From NCBI RefSeq assembly GCF_002159915.1, contig NZ_NFJP01000023.1, positions 1 to 64,000 of the forward strand: a DNA stretch of 64,000 nt, written 5' to 3'. Below, one piece after another: positions 62,112 to 64,000 of this stretch. The translations under genes and the position numbers were made by a program. Positions within the stretch are counted from its first letter, which is position 1; every line of letters starts with the position of its first letter. Below the pieces are notes generated by a model that saw nothing but the letters and a program-made list of their open reading frames with translations, did not search any database and was not told where the DNA came from. Source of the stretch: Gordonibacter sp. An230. GTDB taxonomy: Bacteria > Actinomycetota > Coriobacteriia > Coriobacteriales > Eggerthellaceae.

Positions 62112-63204
62112 GGAGCGAGCTTTTACGGGTTCCGGCTTTGCCGACCCTCCTCGCGGTTGCAAAGGGGTTTGTCTGCTGCGCTTGCGGAAGGCGCGGTTCT
62201 CGGGAGGATACGGGGCGGAGGAGGGGCGCGACGCGGAGTGGCCGAGCGTCCGAAAGGGCAAGGGGAAGAGGCGGAGCGAAAAGGGTCTCAGGGGTCGAAG
62301 GGGCGGATCCGGGCTCTATTTCCGCATCGTGACGCGCTCGGATGCACTCGAGTTGCGCAGAATTCGACAGATTGCTGCCGTGATTCGTCCGAGCAAGGGG
62401 AGCGTGGGCGGAATCCCCTTTGCTTGAAGTGCTGATTGCGAAGAAAGGCCTGGCCGAAAAAAGCTGGATGGTTCTGGCGGCTGCCAACGGTGGCAATCTG
62501 GCGATTTTCGCGCCCGAAGGGAAGGCTTCTCCGCCATTGAGCCACCGTTGGCGGATGTCGTGCCGGTCCACCGCGCGAAAGCCCGTCGGTGCTTGGGAGG
62601 GTTCTTTGTCCAACGGTGCGGCCCCTCGTCTCGCCCGTTCTCGAGGGGGTCCGATCCAGAATCCGGCGAACGCTGGTTCGCGCCGATTTCGGCTTGGCGG
62701 CGCAAGGGGACTCCGCTTGTCCGAAAGGGCGTGCCCATTTGCGCGTCCTTCCCGGCGAACCTCGCGGTTTCGGCGAGCGCGGCTTCTCTCTCGATGCCGC
62801 AGCGCTCGCCGCTGAAGGGCCTCTTGAACCAAAGCGCACAGAGGGCCCGCTTCGGCTTGGGCCGTCTCGGCGCGCGCCGACCTCTGAAGGCCGTCTGCGA
62901 GCGTGGCGCGAGGGCATCTTCTTACCTGTTCGCGAAAGGGCTGTCATTTTTCATGTGAAAAAGGGTGTGCTGGCTTGCGTGCGGAAGGAGGGGGGCGGGG
63001 TGCGGCGGTTTCGCGTGGTCGGGGACGAAGCGGGCGCATCGAGGGTTCGGGTGCCGCTTAAGCGCGAGCTTCGAGATCCTGTCTTCATTCGCAGGCAGGA
63101 CGGCGAGATAGGCCGATGGGCATTCCGTTGCGCGGAGGGTCGCAGAGCAAAAGAAAATCTCGTGCGTGCCACGAAAACGAGCATGCGCTTCGCGACGGCT
63201 GTGC
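62112..63204. other. Large intergenic region before rpsA
   Basis: About 1.1 kb without a supportable gene; frames on both strands are Arg/Gly/Ala-rich and lack ribosome sites. It contains the inverted repeat listed at 62483-62552. GC is that of the chromosome, so it does not look like a recent insertion. Confidence 0.5.
62483..62552. repeat. Inverted repeat in the rpsA upstream region
   Basis: GCCAACGGTGGC (62483-62494) and GCCACCGTTGGC (62541-62552) are perfect inverted copies, with flanking similarity (AAT and TGGCG) extending the arms to about 22 bp. Function unknown; not related in sequence to the other palindromes. Confidence 0.5.
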
Positions 63205-63254
63205 TATACTAATACGGCTTGTAGGACAACCCTGCAAGCGAACGGTATTGCAGG
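63205..63254 (+). promoter_or_regulatory. rpsA promoter and leader hairpin
   Basis: TATACT at 63205-63210 is a good -10; the -35 is weak. The leader starts with CCTGCAA/TTGCAGG (63231-63237, 63248-63254), a 7-bp hairpin. The leader of about 155 bases leaves room for regulation by ribosomal protein S1. Confidence 0.5.
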
Positions 63255-63372
63255 CCCCCGAGACATGTTTGTTGCACTGCTGGACGGCAAGTTTCTTGCA
63301 CGAGCGAACATGGTATGAGCAATCAATCATGACGAAGGGTCCCCGACGAGAAGGAATTGAAAGGGGTCCGTT

Positions 63373-64000
63373 TTGACCGACATCAAGAACACGTCCGTCA
63401 TCGACTTCGAGGACATTTCCGACGCCGACATGAACGCGATGATCGACGGCACGCTGACCGAGTTCGACGAGGGCGACCTGGTCGACGGCACGGTCGTCAA
63501 GATCGAGCATGACGAGGTGCTCGTGGACATCGGCTTCAAGAGCGAGGGCGTCATCCCCTCCCGCGAGCTGTCCATCCGCAAGGACGCCGACCCGTCCGAC
63601 ATCGTGGAGCTGGGCGAGAAGATCGAAGCCCTCGTGCTCCAGAAGGAGGACAAGGACGGTCGCCTGATCCTCTCCAAGAAGCGCGCCGAGTACGAGCGTG
63701 CGTGGATCCGCGTCGAAGAGAAGTTCAAGGCCGGCGAAGTGGTCACGGGCGAGGTCATCGAAGTCGTCAAGGGCGGCCTGATCCTCGACATCGGCCTGCG
63801 CGGCTTCCTGCCGGCGTCGCTGGTCGACCTCCGTCGCGTCAAGGACCTCGATATGTACCTCAACACCGAGATCGAGGCCCGCGTCATCGAGATGGACCGC
63901 AACCGCAACAACGTCGTGCTGTCCCGCCGCGTGCTGTTGGAGGAGGGCCGCAAGAACGAGCGCGCCGAGATCCTGGCGAAGCTGTCGAAGGGCATGCGCC
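63373..64000 (+). CDS. rpsA: 30S ribosomal protein S1, 5' part (runs off the window)
   Basis: The visible 209 codons begin at TTG 63373, six bases after AAAGGGG. Two S1 RNA-binding repeats are seen: GDLVDGTVVKIEHDEVLVDIG with GVIPSRELSIR, then GEVVTGEVIEVVKGGLILDIG with GFLPASLVDLR. The first repeat is of the degenerate ribosome-binding type. The gene continues past 64000. Confidence 0.93.
   Translation, partial: MTDIKNTSVIDFEDISDADMNAMIDGTLTEFDEGDLVDGTVVKIEHDEVLVDIGFKSEGVIPSRELSIRKDADPSDIVELGEKIEALVLQKEDKDGRLILSKKRAEYERAWIRVEEKFKAGEVVTGEVIEVVKGGLILDIGLRGFLPASLVDLRRVKDLDMYLNTEIEARVIEMDRNRNNVVLSRRVLLEEGRKNERAEILAKLSKGMR

Noticed and set aside
1-64000. CRISPR array, rRNA operon or complete tRNA gene
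   Set aside because: No regularly spaced direct repeats of CRISPR type, no rRNA sequence, and only the truncated tRNA-Ala fragment was found.

Overview
The window is GC-rich (clearly over 60 percent by eye) and looks like the chromosome of an anaerobic actinobacterium of the class Coriobacteriia, most likely a member of the Eggerthellaceae (Eggerthella/Gordonibacter-like). This is inferred from gene content: a lipoprotein NrfA nitrite reductase, a NapC/NrfH-type multihaem cytochrome, a reduced Ccm cytochrome c maturation system whose CcmE carries cysteine instead of histidine, class III (oxygen-sensitive) ribonucleotide reductase, and the remains of a Tat-exported flavoprotein. No species call can be made from sequence alone.

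Layout. 1-2851: right end of an integrated element, with a leftward parA-parB operon led by a YraN-like small gene, ending at a 62-bp 3' fragment of a tRNA-Ala gene that looks like an attachment site. 3697-12391: respiratory nitrite ammonification (nrfA, an nrfH-like gene) followed by ccmE-ccmF-ccmA-ccmB-ccmC and a ccmD-like gene. 12619-16830: galU, then a mostly non-coding stretch with two copies of a roughly 130-nt C-rich small RNA gene flanking a flavoprotein pseudogene, then a homocysteine-methyltransferase-like gene and a coupled 92-residue partner. 17627-22938: NrdR boxes, nrdD, a two-gene restriction-modification cassette, and nrdG, with the restriction gene overlapping the nrdG start. 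22991-25023: MscS channel and a DUF2804 protein. 25553-33705: Pho-box-like repeats and a tightly overlapped pstS-pstC-pstA-pstB-pstB-phoU-regulator cluster, then a second regulator and a histidine kinase. 33706-35377: repeat-rich intergenic DNA with a probable 6S RNA gene, then rarA. 37162-50072: DUF948 protein, AI-2E family permease, alaS, ruvX, mltG, a YqeG phosphatase, and aroE-aroC-aroK-aroB-aroQ-pepQ. 50768-59210: efp, an XRE regulator, a carboxyltransferase/biotin-carrier fusion with accC, asp23, nusB, xseB and dxs. 59463-64000: PiT phosphate permease, a GNAT acetyltransferase, a Fur-family regulator and the start of rpsA.

How it works together. NrfA reduces nitrite to ammonium with electrons that a membrane multihaem cytochrome can deliver from menaquinol, and the adjacent Ccm genes attach the haems. 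Anaerobic dNTP synthesis (NrdD/NrdG) has the classic NrdR operator pair. Phosphate uptake appears twice (Pst and PiT). The aro block supplies chorismate. The points most worth a second look are the paired C-rich small RNAs, two palindromic elements with identical arm spacing, the restriction-modification cassette wired into nrdDG, the Cys-type tandem CcmE, and the active-site-depleted methyltransferase-like pair.
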